Shown: positions 62,790 through 64,000 of the stretch, in pieces
How the letters are laid out: every line of letters begins with the position of its first letter
Numbering within the stretch: position 1 is the first letter of the stretch
Source: Olsenella sp. oral taxon 807
GTDB taxonomy: Bacteria; Actinomycetota; Coriobacteriia; Coriobacteriales; Atopobiaceae
NCBI RefSeq assembly: GCF_001189515.2
Contig: NZ_CP012069.2
Span: 1,984,001-2,048,000 of the forward strand
Reading direction: 5' to 3'
DNA: 64,000 nucleotides
Program-made: the position numbers and the translations under genes
The notes under the pieces: model-generated
The model's database searches: none
Seen by the model: only the letters and a program-made list of their open reading frames with translations
Told to the model about the DNA's origin: nothing

Positions 62790-64000
62790 CAGGCGGCCCT
62801 CCCAAGGGCTGCGGGGGCGGAGGGGGAAAGGGCCCGCTCCGGCGACCCGGGCGCAGCGGACGGCACGTAGAGCCACCCGCTCTGAGCGGGCCGGTACCCC
62901 TCCGCCTCGACCCTCACCTGGTACCAGCCCTCCGGCACCTCCCAGGCGAAGGACCCCCGGGCGTCGGTCACGAGCGGATTTTCCTGCCCGCACGAGGACG
63001 CGTCCCACGGCTCGGGCTCCGTGCCCTCGAAGGGCCTGTACCAGAGCGTCACCCTGGCGCCGAGGATGGGTGCCCCCGTGTCCGCGTCGCGGATGCTGCC
63101 GGAGGGGTCTATGCGGGCTGCGGACCTGGAGCCCCTTCTCTCGTACCACAGCAGGTCCCAGATGATGCTCATGTCGATCCAGCCTATCGCGAAGGAGTTG
63201 ACGACCCCGAAGACCCCCAGGGCGACGCCCAGCTCGAACGGCGCACCGATGACGCAGGCAATCGAGAGGCCGATGTTCACAACACCGAGGACCTCTGCCA
63301 GATCCATCCTTCGATTGAGGCTTGCCCTCTCCTCGTCGGAGAGGTCCATATGGCCGATCACATCCCTGATGTGATCGTATCTCACCACCTGCACACCAGA
63401 GGACACTACCGATGAGATAACGGACACTACTCCCACAGTCGTGCCCGGTGACTTGAGACGCCCAAACACCTCCTTGGCCGCCTCCATGTACTCCTTGCTC
63501 GCGCAGTACTCCTCCCAAGCCTGGAGGCCCGTCCCAGAGCCGAACAACACGAGGTCCACGTTCGTCACCCCGCCGGGGCCGTCGCTGGCCCTCATGTAGC
63601 AGGAACTGCCGTCGCCAGTCTTGTAGGGGCCACCCACCATGCCCGGGGAGCCGATGACCTTCCCCCTTGCCACGGGGAGGTACGTGCGCCCTGCAGGCTC
63701 GTATCCCTGCTCGACCGCCTCCTCGACGGTCGCGGGCGCGCCGGCCTGGCGAGCCTCCTCGGCGTCCCGCTTCGTGATAGTTATCGTCGCGGGGCCGTCC
63801 TCGTCCCTGAACAGGGTGGGCGAGTGGTAGGTGTAGCGCATGGCGCCGTCGGGGAGCCTCTCCGACGTCACCGTGACGTCCTCCCACCCGGCGGGCCTTG
63901 CGGCTGTCGGCGCGGGGATCGTCCCTGGGACGGAGGGGTTAGCCGCGACCTCCTTGGGCCTGACCCTGCAGGACACCGATAGCGCCCCCGGCACGTAGTC
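62789..64000 (-). CDS. Large surface-type protein, C-terminal part (5' end outside window)
   Basis: The frame is open to the window edge, so only the last 403 or so residues are seen. A mixed region (VTVTSERLPDGAMRYTY, ATITITKRDAEEARQ) is followed by a moderately hydrophobic pair near the middle (GVVNIGLSIACVIGAPFELG) and a C-terminal carboxypeptidase-regulatory-like (beta-sandwich) domain: RDADTGAPILGARVTLWYRP, TDARGSFAWEVPEGWYQV, EAEGYRPAQSGWLYVPS. It ends LGRAA in TGATG with J. The same end is repeated as E and I. It is likely an exported or adhesion/toxin-type protein; I cannot tell which. Confidence 0.7.
   Translation of the reverse strand, partial: DYVPGALSVSCRVRPKEVAANPSVPGTIPAPTAARPAGWEDVTVTSERLPDGAMRYTYHSPTLFRDEDGPATITITKRDAEEARQAGAPATVEEAVEQGYEPAGRTYLPVARGKVIGSPGMVGGPYKTGDGSSCYMRASDGPGGVTNVDLVLFGSGTGLQAWEEYCASKEYMEAAKEVFGRLKSPGTTVGVVSVISSVVSSGVQVVRYDHIRDVIGHMDLSDEERASLNRRMDLAEVLGVVNIGLSIACVIGAPFELGVALGVFGVVNSFAIGWIDMSIIWDLLWYERRGSRSAARIDPSGSIRDADTGAPILGARVTLWYRPFEGTEPEPWDASSCGQENPLVTDARGSFAWEVPEGWYQVRVEAEGYRPAQSGWLYVPSAAPGSPERALSPSAPAALGRAA

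Overview
The window is a high-GC actinobacterial chromosome segment. The gene set suggests Coriobacteriia, probably an Olsenella/Atopobiaceae-like anaerobe: enzyme I of the PTS beside a 1-phosphofructokinase-type kinase, DUF3793 with flavodoxin, a DUF3160 zinc-ribbon protein, an LCP-family protein, a GlnR-type orphan regulator and HelD. This placement is inferred from gene content; no rRNA or marker phylogeny was available.

Layout. 1-2.9 kb: a two-component system whose kinase has a very acidic His/Asp-rich sensor, beside a small exported protein ending in Asp/His. 3.1-10.8 kb: housekeeping genes (YunG-like, lipid kinase, fruK-ptsI, tRNA-Arg, Nudix hydrolase, thioesterase, ATP-grasp). 10.9-15.6 kb: cupin, two repeat arrays, thioesterase, uracil-DNA glycosylase, LCP protein, SixA. 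15.8-23.1 kb: HtrA protease, then a nitrogen cluster made of a GlnR-like regulator, an amino-acid ABC ATPase, a fused binding-protein/permease, and a type I glutamine synthetase homologue that has lost most metal ligands. 23.2-26.3 kb: iron/flavodoxin-type genes and enolase. 26.6-39.6 kb: zinc-ribbon membrane proteins, large intergenic repeat arrays, regulators, a Ski2-like helicase, EngB and DUF3160. 40-51 kb: an accessory island with a circular-bacteriocin cluster (precursor, SpoIIM/DUF95 protein, small membrane proteins, two ABC ATPases, two membrane/permease proteins), three copies of a roughly 280-bp repeat, an IS5 transposase remnant and a decayed IS21 element. 51-56.5 kb: HelD, CDF transporter, LMW tyrosine phosphatase, GDPD. 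56.8-64 kb: a tandem array of eight small two-segment membrane proteins (DUF3592-like), all on the minus strand, downstream of a large surface-type protein that runs off the window.

How genes work together. The bacteriocin genes form a tightly packed minus-strand operon (several 4-11 nt overlaps) behind one recognisable promoter, and would make, circularise, export and give immunity to a cyclic peptide. The nitrogen genes form a transport/regulation unit in which the catalytically degenerate glutamine synthetase may act as a sensor rather than an enzyme. In the terminal array every gene start overlaps the stop of a preceding reading frame (TGATG), so the array looks translationally chained and generated by repeated segmental duplication.
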